Translations under genes and position numbers: made by a program | The notes under the pieces: generated by a model | Databases searched by the model: none | What the model was told of the DNA's origin: nothing | Seen by the model: the letters and a program-made list of their open reading frames with translations, nothing else | Shown here: in pieces, positions 1 to 5,848 of the stretch | How the letters are laid out: every line of letters begins with the position of its first letter | How positions within the stretch are numbered: position 1 is the stretch's first letter | DNA from: an uncultured Roseateles sp. | GTDB lineage: Bacteria; Pseudomonadota; Gammaproteobacteria; Burkholderiales; Burkholderiaceae | Reading direction: 5' to 3' | DNA: 9,292 bases | NCBI GenBank assembly: GCA_946886855.1 | Contig: CAMPJJ010000161.1 | Location: 1 to 9,292 of the forward strand

Positions 1-888
1 CCCGACTTCCCCGCCCAGCCGGATCCGCGCCCCGCCGTGCTGCTCCTGCACGGCCTGTGCGCCAACCCGCTGGAGATGATGCCGCTGGCCCGCGCGCTGC
101 GCGACGCCGGCTACGTCGTGGAAGCGCCCGCCCTGGACGGCTACGGCGTCGTGCCCCCGGTCGCCGGCGCGCCGGCCGCCGACCAGCCGGTCCGCCGCGC
201 GGTCCCGCCCTTCGAGCAATGGGTCGAGATGGCGGCCGCGCACTTCGACGCGCTGGCCGCGAAGCACGCCCGCGTGGCCGTCGGCGGGCTGTCGATGGGG
301 GCCGTGCTGGCGCTGGCCCTGGCGCTGAAGCGGCCGGCGGCGGCGTTGATGCTGCTGTCCACCAGCCTGCACTTCGACGGCTGGAACGTCTCGCCGTGGC
401 GCCGCCTGCTGCCGCTGGCCTACGTGCCGCCGCTGCGCCAGTGGCTGGCCTTCCGCGAGACGCCGCCCTACGGCATCAAGAACGAACGGCTGCGCGAGTG
501 GGTCGCGCAGGCGATGAATGCGAGCCACGTCTCCGCCGCCGGCGCGGACCGGCTGCCGGCCGCGTCGCTGTACCAGGCGTCCCGGATGATCCGCCTCGTG
601 CGCCGCCGGCTGCACGAGATCGACGCGCCCGCCGTCGTCCTGCATGCGAGCGAGGACGACGTCAGCGGTCCCCGTTCGGTGCTGGAGCTGCAGCGCCATC
701 TGGCCACGACGCCCGAGGTGCACTGGTTCCATCACAGCTATCACATGTTGACATTGGACAACGAACGCGGCGCCGTCACCCAGGCGGCGCGTCAGTTCCT
801 GCAGCGCCTGGTGCCCGTCGAGGCACTGTCCGAGCGCCCTTCCCCTTTGACCACGACCGAGGACCTCCGCCATGAGCAACACGCTTGA
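1..888 (+). CDS. Alpha/beta hydrolase, carboxylesterase/monoacylglycerol-lipase-like, 5' end outside the window
   Basis: This is a serine hydrolase of the alpha/beta fold. The reading frame is open from base 1 through 295 codons, and residues before the GTG at 37 (Pro-rich, then AVLLLHG) look like the normal first beta strand, so the true start lies upstream and the GTG is internal. Visible features, numbered from the first codon shown, are the oxyanion-hole HG at 17-18, the nucleophile elbow GLSMG with Ser98, an acidic pair Asp219/Asp220 in the stretch ASEDDVSGP, and His248 in SYHMLTLDNER. The last matches the SGH(V)xxxDxER pattern of Est30-like carboxylesterases, so the catalytic triad appears complete. 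A lid-like insert lies at about 115-190. The gene overlaps the acyl carrier protein by 17 bp and is probably translationally coupled to it. From context I infer a thioesterase or ester-hydrolase role that releases or edits an ACP-bound acyl chain. A general esterase is equally possible. Confidence 0.85.
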   Translation, partial: PDFPAQPDPRPAVLLLHGLCANPLEMMPLARALRDAGYVVEAPALDGYGVVPPVAGAPAADQPVRRAVPPFEQWVEMAAAHFDALAAKHARVAVGGLSMGAVLALALALKRPAAALMLLSTSLHFDGWNVSPWRRLLPLAYVPPLRQWLAFRETPPYGIKNERLREWVAQAMNASHVSAAGADRLPAASLYQASRMIRLVRRRLHEIDAPAVVLHASEDDVSGPRSVLELQRHLATTPEVHWFHHSYHMLTLDNERGAVTQAARQFLQRLVPVEALSERPSPLTTTEDLRHEQHA

Positions 889-1147
889 TCAACTCCGTCA
901 ACTTGCCTGCCACGAGCTGGGCATGAACGACGACGAACTGAAGAACGACGTCACCTTCGCCGAACTGGGACTGGACTCGCTGATGCTGGTCGACTTCATG
1001 TTCGCGGTGGAGGACAAGTTCCACATCGAGATCGACCACGACACCGCGATGAAGCAGCCGACGATCGTCGGACTGGCCGCCATCGTGGACGCGCAGCTGG
1101 CCGCCAAGGCCGACGCCGGCGGCACGCCCGCGGCCGTCGCCGCCTGA
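872..1147 (+). CDS. Acyl carrier protein, stand-alone
   Basis: This is a 91-residue carrier protein that would hold a growing acyl chain on a phosphopantetheine arm. The attachment motif is LGLDSLMLVDF, with Ser36 as the expected modified residue. The surrounding helix and the following acidic stretch (VEDKFHIEIDHD) fit the four-helix ACP fold. It ends in an Ala/Gly-rich tail from about residue 77. The body is strongly acidic, as usual. The ATG is preceded by GAGGA at 859-863, eight bases upstream, which supports this start even though it lies inside the hydrolase frame. It is unlikely to be the housekeeping AcpP: that gene normally sits beside fabG/fabF of primary fatty acid synthesis, and the N-terminus and post-Ser residues (LMLVDFMF instead of VELVMALE) differ. 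It is more likely a specialised carrier serving the adjacent ketosynthase. Confidence 0.93.
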   Translation: MSNTLDQLRQLACHELGMNDDELKNDVTFAELGLDSLMLVDFMFAVEDKFHIEIDHDTAMKQPTIVGLAAIVDAQLAAKADAGGTPAAVAA

Positions 1148-1161
1148 GCGCCGGTGCCGGC

Positions 1162-2388
1162 ATGAGCCCGGAAGCGGTATGGATCACCGGCATCGGCGCG
1201 TGCAGCGCGCTCGGCCCGGACGCGGACTCGCTGGCGCAGGCGCTGGCGCAGGGGCGGTCGGGGATCACGCTGCAGCCGGGAGAACCGACACGCGGCGTGG
1301 CGCCGTTCGCGGCGGCGGCGGTGACGCTGCCGCTGGGACAGGACATGCCGCCGGCGCAGCGCAACCTGCACGACCGCCACAGCCTGATGGCGCTGCACGC
1401 GGCGCGCGAGGCCTGGACGCAGTCCGGCCTGCCGGCAACGTCGGCGACGCCGGAGCGCTCGGCGGTGGCCTGGGGCACGGGCCTGGGCGGCTCGAACGCG
1501 CTGCAGCAGTCCTACGGCGAGCACCTGACGAAGGAGACGCCGCGCATCCATCCCTACACGGTCGTGCGGGTGATGAGCAACTCGGCCGCGTCGCACCTGG
1601 CGATGAAGTACGGGCTGAAGGCGGCGATGCTGACGATCTCCAACGCGTGCGCCTCTTCGGCGCAGGCGATCGGCGAGGCGCTGATGCTGCTGCGCCAGGG
1701 GCGCGCGGATGTGGCACTGGTCGGGGGCTCGGAGGCGATGCTGAACCCGGGGTCGGTGGCGGCGTGGCAGGCGATGGGTGTGATGGCGCCGGCGGATCCG
1801 GAAGATCCGTCGCGCAGCTGCCGGCCGTTCGACGATGCGCGCAAGGGCCTGGTGCTGGGCGAGGGCGCGGCGGCGCTGGTGCTGGAGACGGAGAGCCACG
1901 CCCGCGCACGCGGCGCGTCGGCGCTTGCCGTGCTGGCCGGCTACGGGCATAGCGTCGACGCGGTGCACCTGTCGCGTCCCGACGCCGATGGCCAGGAACG
2001 CGCGCTGCGCGCCGCGCTGGCGGATGCCGGCATCGAGGCGTCGCAGGTCGGCTATGTGAACGCGCACGGCACGGCGACGGACGTGGGCGACACGGTCGAG
2101 GCGGAATCGCTGTCGCGCGTCTTCGGCGTGCGCGGCGTGCCGGTCAGCGCGACCAAGGCCCTGCACGGCCACCTGATCGGCGCCGGCGGCGCGCTGGAAT
2201 TGGTCGCCTGCGTCCAGGCGATGCGCCGCGGGGAACTCCCGGCGAGCGCGCACATCGACACCAGCGTGCTTGAGGAAATCGCCGACGTCATCCGCGAACC
2301 TCGCGCCTTCGATGCGTCGAAGGCGATGGTCAGCAACTCCTTCGCGTTCGGCGGCAGCAACGTGTCACTGGTGATACGAACGGTTTGA
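1162..2388 (+). CDS. Beta-ketoacyl-ACP synthase, FabF-type (KAS II-like)
   Basis: This is a 408-residue condensing enzyme of the thiolase fold, which joins an acyl group held on its cysteine to a malonyl-ACP by decarboxylative Claisen condensation. All expected active-site elements are visible: Cys163 in SNACASSAQAIGEAL, His302 in NAHGTATDVGD, Lys332 and His337 in TKALHGHLIGAGG, and the C-terminal FAFGGSN loop at 395-400. The length equals that of FabF, and His302/Lys332/His337 fall close to the E. coli FabF catalytic positions. Because the cysteine is present, it should be an extending enzyme and not a chain-length factor. The ATG follows the ACP stop by 14 bp and has no obvious Shine-Dalgarno sequence, so it probably depends on coupling to the ACP. 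Pairing with a dedicated ACP and a hydrolase suggests a secondary lipid or polyketide-like pathway (for example an unusual fatty acid or aryl-polyene-type product), but the product is not visible here. Confidence 0.92.
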   Translation: MSPEAVWITGIGACSALGPDADSLAQALAQGRSGITLQPGEPTRGVAPFAAAAVTLPLGQDMPPAQRNLHDRHSLMALHAAREAWTQSGLPATSATPERSAVAWGTGLGGSNALQQSYGEHLTKETPRIHPYTVVRVMSNSAASHLAMKYGLKAAMLTISNACASSAQAIGEALMLLRQGRADVALVGGSEAMLNPGSVAAWQAMGVMAPADPEDPSRSCRPFDDARKGLVLGEGAAALVLETESHARARGASALAVLAGYGHSVDAVHLSRPDADGQERALRAALADAGIEASQVGYVNAHGTATDVGDTVEAESLSRVFGVRGVPVSATKALHGHLIGAGGALELVACVQAMRRGELPASAHIDTSVLEEIADVIREPRAFDASKAMVSNSFAFGGSNVSLVIRTV

Positions 2389-2461
2389 TCAAGCTCAACG
2401 TTTGATGGCATTACCCTGGACTAGCAATCCGGCCAAGTAGCTTCTAAACTACAGTGATCGG
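2389..2461 (+). other. AT-richer spacer upstream of the toxin-antitoxin pair
   Basis: This 73-bp gap separates the ketosynthase stop from the toxin start. It is the most AT-rich stretch of the window: by hand count 28 of 60 bases in 2401-2460 are G or C, against 49 of 60 in 1201-1260. It should contain the toxin-antitoxin promoter. The only -10-like string is TAAACT (2445-2450), with no good -35 at the right distance, so I do not call a promoter. AACG(G)TTTGAT occurs twice (2379-2389 and 2397-2406), and GTAG/CTAC arms lie at 2437-2440 and 2449-2452. No intrinsic terminator for the ketosynthase operon is evident. Confidence 0.5.
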
Positions 2462-2470
2462 GTGATCACC
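2461..2470. promoter_or_regulatory. Perfect palindrome on the toxin start codon, candidate autoregulatory operator
   Basis: GGTGATCACC is a perfect 10-bp palindrome that contains the GTG start codon of the toxin. The word GTGATC is also present eight bases earlier (2454-2459), giving a short direct repeat. Antitoxins with an HTH domain commonly repress their own operon by binding palindromes around the operon start. Assigning this one is inference. Confidence 0.4.
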
Positions 2471-2764
2471 GTCCAGTCCACCCGCACGTTCGACAAATGG
2501 CTCCGCCGCCTCAAAGACTTTGAGGCGGTGAACCGGATCAACGCGCGCATTTCGCGGCTCATGTATGGCTATCCCGGCGACGAGAAAGCTGTCGGCCACG
2601 GTGTTCGCGAGCTCCGGATTCACATCGGACCCGGCTACCGGCTGTACTACGTCAAGCGTTGCGATCGACTCATCCTGCTGCTGTGCGGCGGTGACAAGTC
2701 GTCGCAGGACTCGGACATTCGTACCGCGATCGAACTCGCGAAAGGGGAGCTTCAAAATGGCTGA
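2462..2764 (+). CDS. Type II toxin, RelE/ParE-fold, HI1419-type addiction-module killer protein
   Basis: This is a 100-residue toxin of the RelE/ParE superfamily in the Gp49-like HI1419 branch. Members whose activity is known mostly act as ribosome-dependent mRNA nucleases or gyrase poisons; which applies here cannot be read from sequence. Diagnostic features are an N-terminal helical hairpin (FDKWLRRLKDFEAVNRINARISRL, about 10-33), then the beta sheet with GVRELRIHIGPGYRLYYV (47-64), ILLLCGGDKSSQDSDI (71-86) and a final helix. The GGDKSxQDxDI segment is the family hallmark. Upstream, the frame is closed by a TAG at 2438-2440 and contains no ATG, so the GTG at 2462 is the sensible start. No clear Shine-Dalgarno precedes it, which would keep toxin output low. 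The stop overlaps the antitoxin start by 8 bp, so the two are coupled. GC content is lower than in the flanking operons. Confidence 0.9.
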   Translation: MITVQSTRTFDKWLRRLKDFEAVNRINARISRLMYGYPGDEKAVGHGVRELRIHIGPGYRLYYVKRCDRLILLLCGGDKSSQDSDIRTAIELAKGELQNG

Positions 2765-3050
2765 GAAGGTGCGGACCTATGACCCGGCGGAGATGCTGAC
2801 GTCCGAGGAGTCGATCGCGATCTTCATGGCAGACGCCTTCGAAACCAACGACGCAGGCTACATCGCGTTTGCGCTAGGCATGGTGGCGCGCGCGAAGGGA
2901 ATGACAAAGGTGGCGGAGCAGACAGGACTCTCCCGCGAACACCTCTACCGTTCTTTCAGCGAAAAGGGGAATCCAACCCTCCGGACGCTACTGGCCGTTC
3001 TCAACGTGCTCGGCATCGAGCTGACGGCTCGTCAGCTGGCGGCGCACTGA
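2757..3050 (+). CDS. Type II antitoxin, HTH protein of the HI1420 type
   Basis: This is a 97-residue antidote with a Cro/C1-like helix-turn-helix, expected to bind and neutralise the upstream toxin and to repress the operon. The N-terminal segment YDPAEMLTSEESIAIFMADAFET (8-30) is the typical start of the HI1420-type antidote. The HTH runs over about 48-68 (GMTKVAEQTGLSREHLYRSFS), followed by a PTLRTLLAVLNVLGIEL helix pair. The ATG at 2757 lies inside the last codons of the toxin, with GGGGAG at 2744-2749 seven bases upstream. This is a much stronger ribosome site than the toxin's, consistent with antitoxin excess. A longer open frame extends upstream in the toxin region, but the added residues are low-complexity shadow sequence. 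Toxin-first order is the normal order for this family. The stop lies only 9 bp from the converging end of dctR. Confidence 0.9.
   Translation: MAEKVRTYDPAEMLTSEESIAIFMADAFETNDAGYIAFALGMVARAKGMTKVAEQTGLSREHLYRSFSEKGNPTLRTLLAVLNVLGIELTARQLAAH
3019..3037. repeat. 8-bp perfect inverted repeat near the antitoxin 3' end
   Basis: AGCTGACG and CGTCAGCT are separated by three bases (GCT), giving a compact hairpin inside the antitoxin codons for about ELTARQL. It lies about 23 bp before the converging dctR stop. No T-run follows on either strand, so it is not a standard intrinsic terminator. It could still stall polymerase or stabilise an mRNA 3' end between the converging genes. Confidence 0.5.
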
Positions 3051-3059
3051 GCCACCCTT

Positions 3060-3683
3060 CTAACGCTTCACCTCAAACCGCTCCAGCATCGTCGCCAGCT
3101 CCGCTGCGGAGCGCAGGCCGAGCTTCGTGAACGCCCTCGCGCGGTGGACCTCCACCGTGCGGATCGCGATGCCGAGTTCGTCGGCGACCTGCTTGTTGAG
3201 CTTGCCGGCCGCGACCAGCACCGCGACCTCGCGTTCGCGGTCGGTCAGGCTGGCGAGCTTGCCGGCCACGTCCGCGTGGACGCGGGACTCGCGCCAGCGG
3301 TGGATGTCCGTCGCGATCGCACGCTGCACCTTGTTGACCAGCGCCTGGTCGTTGAACGGCTTCTCGACGAAGTCGAGCGCCCCCTTCTGCATCGCGTCCA
3401 CCGCCATCGGGATGTCGCCGTGGCCGCTCAGGAAGATCACCGGCAGCGGCACGCCGCGCGCGATCAGCTCGTCGTGCACCTGCAGGCCGGACAGCGGCTC
3501 CATCCGGACGTCCAGCACGATGCAGCCGTGCGGATCGATCGCGCGGTCGAGCGCCTCGAACAGCGCGGGACCGCTCGCATGCGGCTCCACCCGCAGCCCG
3601 TGCGTGCGCATCAGGAAGGCCAGCGCGTCCCGCACCGCCGCCTCATCGTCCACCAGGTGGACCGTCGCCTGTGGGTCGCTCAT
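3060..3683 (-). CDS. dctR: DctR-like response regulator, FixJ type (receiver plus LuxR-type HTH)
   Basis: This is a 207-residue two-component response regulator that should activate the divergent TRAP transporter genes when phosphorylated by DctS. The N-terminal receiver domain (about 6-120) has the acidic pair Asp12/Asp13, the phosphoacceptor Asp58 in CIVLDVRM, the switch residue Ser86 and Lys108 in EKPF. A LuxR/NarL-type HTH spans about 145-205 (LTDREREV...LNKQVADELGIAIRTVEVHRARAFTKLG). A single receiver plus LuxR HTH with no ATPase domain marks the FixJ/NarL class and excludes the sigma-54-dependent DctD class. The start has an excellent AAGGAGGG site at 3690-3697 (complement), six bases upstream. 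It overlaps the end of dctS by 4 bp (ATGA). A longer open frame continues upstream through the kinase gene but is only a shadow. The name rests on the adjacent dctPQM. TodT/StyR-like regulators share the same architecture. Confidence 0.9.
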   Translation of the reverse strand: MSDPQATVHLVDDEAAVRDALAFLMRTHGLRVEPHASGPALFEALDRAIDPHGCIVLDVRMEPLSGLQVHDELIARGVPLPVIFLSGHGDIPMAVDAMQKGALDFVEKPFNDQALVNKVQRAIATDIHRWRESRVHADVAGKLASLTDREREVAVLVAAGKLNKQVADELGIAIRTVEVHRARAFTKLGLRSAAELATMLERFEVKR

Positions 3684-5659
3684 CGCGCGCCCTCCTTGTG
3701 TTGTCCGATGCCGCTGCCGATGCCGCTGCCGATGCCGGCACCTGTCGCCGGCCCGCTGCCGTCGCACGCGCCCTGCCCCGGGCACAGCGGCAGCGTGAAG
3801 CTGATCCTCGCGCCGCCGAGCGCGCTCGCGCCGGCCTCCATGCCGCCATGGTGCGCCTCGATCACCGACCGGCAGATCGCCAGCCCCATGCCCATGCCTT
3901 CGGCCTTCGTCGAATAGAACGCCGTCGTCAGTTGATCGATGCCTCGTCCCTGAAGCCCAGGGCCGTTGTCGTCGACATCCACCCGCACGAAGCGCTCGCC
4001 CACACGCTGCGCGGCGATGCGCACCGTCGCGCCCGGCCGGCCGTGCAACTCGTCGAGCGCGTTGCGGACCAGGTTGATCAGCACCTGCTCGATCAGTACC
4101 GCGTCCGCTTGCACATCTGGCAGGCCGGATGGCATCGCGACCTCGACGAGCACGCCGCGCAGGTCGCGCTTGAGCAGCGCCAGCACCCGCGCCGCGAGCT
4201 CCGGCACCACGCAGCGTTCCGGCTGCGGCGCGCGACGCGTCAGGAACGCGCGGATGCGCTGGACGATGCGCCCGGCCTCCTGCGCCTGCTCGCCCAGTCG
4301 GCGCAGCGCCTCCATCACGATCTCGTCGGTCTGGCCCACGCGTTCCAGCGAACGCAGCGCCCCCGCGTTGTAGCCGGCGATCGCCGCCAGCGGCTGGTTC
4401 AGCTGATGCGCCAGCGCCGACGCCACCTCGCCCAGCGTGCTCAGCCGCGCCTGGTGCGCCAGCGCCTCGGTGCGGCGGCGGTCGCGCTCCTCGGTCTGCT
4501 TGCGCGCGCTGATGTCGACGATCGAGCCCATCCAGCCGATCTGCACGCCGTTCGCGTCCACCAGCGGCGCCTCGAAGATCATCACGTCCAGTTCGTGCCC
4601 GTCGCGATGCATCCAGCGCGCCTCGTAGCCTTCGCGCGGCGCGCCGCCGGCCATGTTGCGCTGGTGGCGGCGCAGGCTGTCCGCCATCTCGTCGGGCAGC
4701 CAGTACGGCATCGGCGGCAGCTGCCCGAGCAGGTCTTCGGCGCTGTAGCCCACCAGATCGCAGAACGCCCGGTTCACGTGCGTCAACCGACCCTCCAGGT
4801 CGCGACCGCGCAGGCCCACCGTCAACGAGTCCTCGACCGCGCGACGCCACGCCGCCTCGGTCCGTGCCTCGCCTTCGGCGCGCCGCACCTCGCGCATCTG
4901 CCGGCGCAGCATCGCGCTGGCCAGCGCCGACAGCAGCAGGAAAACGCCCATCAGCGCCGCCGCCAGCGTGTACCACCATGGCCGATGCGGCACGCGGGTG
5001 TTGAGTTCGAGCCAGGTCTCTCGCATCGCCGGGTCGACGCTGACGCGGTAGCTCTGCGTGCCGGTCAGCGCCAGCGCATCACCGGTCTGCGCCAGCCGCT
5101 GTCCCAGCCCGTCAACGAGTCTCACGTCGTACTTCTGCGAGAGCCACCACTGCAGGGTCTGCCGCAGCAGCGCGCTCGGCGCGAAGCGCACGACCAGCCG
5201 GCCGCCCTGCGGCCGCGGCGAACTCCAGTGCGCGGTCAGGCCCCCTTCGTCGAGGCTCACGCCGCTGCGCTCCCGTGACGGCGCCAGCGCCTGCGGCGTC
5301 TGCTGCGGCACATGCGCGATGACGCGGTTGTTGGCGTCGAGCACGGTCACGCTGACCCACAAGCGCCGCAGACCTTCAGCGACCGCGCGATGGTTCAGCA
5401 GGACCTGGTCGTCGACGCTCCCCGGCAGCTGCTGCGCGAGCCGGTCCACCGCCGCGTGCTCCGCGTTGAGCCAGTCCGAGATGCGCGCTTCCAGCGACAG
5501 CGCGTCGGCGATCAGCGTCAGCCGCTCCTCCTCCAGGTCGCGCATGTCGCTCAGCCGCAGCCACACGCCGACCGACGCGGCGAAGGCCACCGCCAGCACC
5601 AGCGGCAGGGCCCAGCTCGCGCGCTTGAGCAGTTGGAGGAGACGTCGGGACACGGCCAT
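3680..5659 (-). CDS. dctS: DctS-like membrane sensor histidine kinase with PAS domain
   Basis: This is a 659-residue inner-membrane kinase that should sense C4-dicarboxylates and phosphorylate DctR. In order: TM1 (about 14-34), a periplasmic sensor region (about 36-226), TM2 (about 228-251), a PAS/PAC domain (about 272-388; HVNRAFCDLVGYSAEDLLG, then WMGSIVDISARKQ), a dimerisation/phosphoacceptor helix with His418 in ALAHQLNQPLAAI, and an HATPase domain with the N box at Asn533 (INLVRNALDE), G1 DNGPGL (564-569), FYSTK (581-585) and G2 GMGMGLAI. The HQLNQPL form of the H box is typical of the DctB/FixL/TodS group. The ATG at 5659 has no strong Shine-Dalgarno sequence and a GTG sits at codon 3, so the start is slightly uncertain. 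The Gly-rich tail (about 634-652) is unusual and is encoded by a short tandem DNA repeat. Pairing with a FixJ-type regulator next to dctPQM matches the Rhodobacter capsulatus DctS/DctR system as I recall it. Confidence 0.9.
   Translation of the reverse strand: MAVSRRLLQLLKRASWALPLVLAVAFAASVGVWLRLSDMRDLEEERLTLIADALSLEARISDWLNAEHAAVDRLAQQLPGSVDDQVLLNHRAVAEGLRRLWVSVTVLDANNRVIAHVPQQTPQALAPSRERSGVSLDEGGLTAHWSSPRPQGGRLVVRFAPSALLRQTLQWWLSQKYDVRLVDGLGQRLAQTGDALALTGTQSYRVSVDPAMRETWLELNTRVPHRPWWYTLAAALMGVFLLLSALASAMLRRQMREVRRAEGEARTEAAWRRAVEDSLTVGLRGRDLEGRLTHVNRAFCDLVGYSAEDLLGQLPPMPYWLPDEMADSLRRHQRNMAGGAPREGYEARWMHRDGHELDVMIFEAPLVDANGVQIGWMGSIVDISARKQTEERDRRRTEALAHQARLSTLGEVASALAHQLNQPLAAIAGYNAGALRSLERVGQTDEIVMEALRRLGEQAQEAGRIVQRIRAFLTRRAPQPERCVVPELAARVLALLKRDLRGVLVEVAMPSGLPDVQADAVLIEQVLINLVRNALDELHGRPGATVRIAAQRVGERFVRVDVDDNGPGLQGRGIDQLTTAFYSTKAEGMGMGLAICRSVIEAHHGGMEAGASALGGARISFTLPLCPGQGACDGSGPATGAGIGSGIGSGIGQHKEGAR
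3705..3737. repeat. 12-bp tandem repeat, about 2.75 copies, in the dctS 3' end
   Basis: The unit CCGATGCCGCTG occurs at 3705-3716 and 3717-3728, followed by a partial CCGATGCCG at 3729-3737. On the coding (-) strand it encodes a repeating Gly-Ile-Gly-Ser tail at the extreme C-terminus of the kinase, outside the ATPase domain. A 12-bp unit can gain or lose copies without shifting frame, so tail length may vary between strains. Confidence 0.8.
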
Positions 5660-5721
5660 GGCGGCAGTCTAGGCGCTGCGCAGAGCGCACGAGCGGCCCC
5701 GCGCGATACGTGTTTCCCCAA

Positions 5722-5779
5722 TGTGGAAGTCCACAACTGGCGGCGCGGGGACCGGATTTCCACAATCCGCCACATTCCG
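5722..5779. promoter_or_regulatory. CCACA half-site cluster in the dctS-dctP spacer, candidate DctR operator
   Basis: The 189-bp divergent spacer (5660-5848) must hold both the dctSR and the dctPQM promoters. It contains an inverted repeat TGTGGA-AG-TCCACA (5722-5735) and, further on, a 10-bp tandem pair CCACAATCCG/CCACATTCCG (5760-5769, 5770-5779; one mismatch). CCACA therefore occurs three times on the + strand (5731, 5760, 5770) and once on the - strand (5722-5726), spaced near whole helical turns (29 and 10 bp). The position, about 70-125 bp before dctP, suits activator binding. Linking it to DctR is inference. I do not find a convincing -35/-10 pair for dctP. Confidence 0.45.
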
Positions 5780-5786
5780 CGACAGG

Positions 5787-5810
5787 TCGTCACTGCGCCT
5801 TCGTCACTGC
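5787..5810. repeat. 10-bp direct repeat TCGTCACTGC, 14-bp period, upstream of dctP
   Basis: TCGTCACTGC occurs at 5787-5796 and again at 5801-5810, identical in all ten bases. It lies between the CCACA cluster and the dctP start, where core promoter or 5' untranslated sequence is expected. It could be a second protein-binding site or chance repetition. No function is assigned. Confidence 0.5.
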
Positions 5811-5848
5811 ACCTGATCGGCGGATCCCGAAGAACACCAGGAGACCGC

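Noticed and set aside
898..2253. Long - strand open frame (451 codons) opposite the ACP and ketosynthase
   Set aside because: It is Arg/Ala/Gln/His-rich with no recognisable domain and lies antisense to two clear genes. Such frames are common in very GC-rich DNA.
2565..2756. Longer start for the antitoxin inside the toxin gene
   Set aside because: The added residues are Ser/Thr/Arg-rich shadow sequence. The ATG at 2757 has a strong ribosome site and gives the family length.
3671..5278. Long + strand open frame (535 codons) opposite dctS
   Set aside because: It is an antisense shadow of a well-supported kinase gene, with composition typical of third-position GC bias.
5785..5798. GG-N10-GC resembling a sigma-54 promoter upstream of dctP
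   Set aside because: The bases around the two dinucleotides do not fit TGGCAC and TTGCA, such minimal matches are frequent in GC-rich DNA, and DctR lacks the AAA+ domain required for sigma-54 activation.
5660..5848. Sigma-70 promoters for dctS and dctP
   Set aside because: I searched both strands for -35/-10 pairs with 16-18 bp spacing and found only weak matches (for example TAGACT on the - strand without a partner), so none is called.
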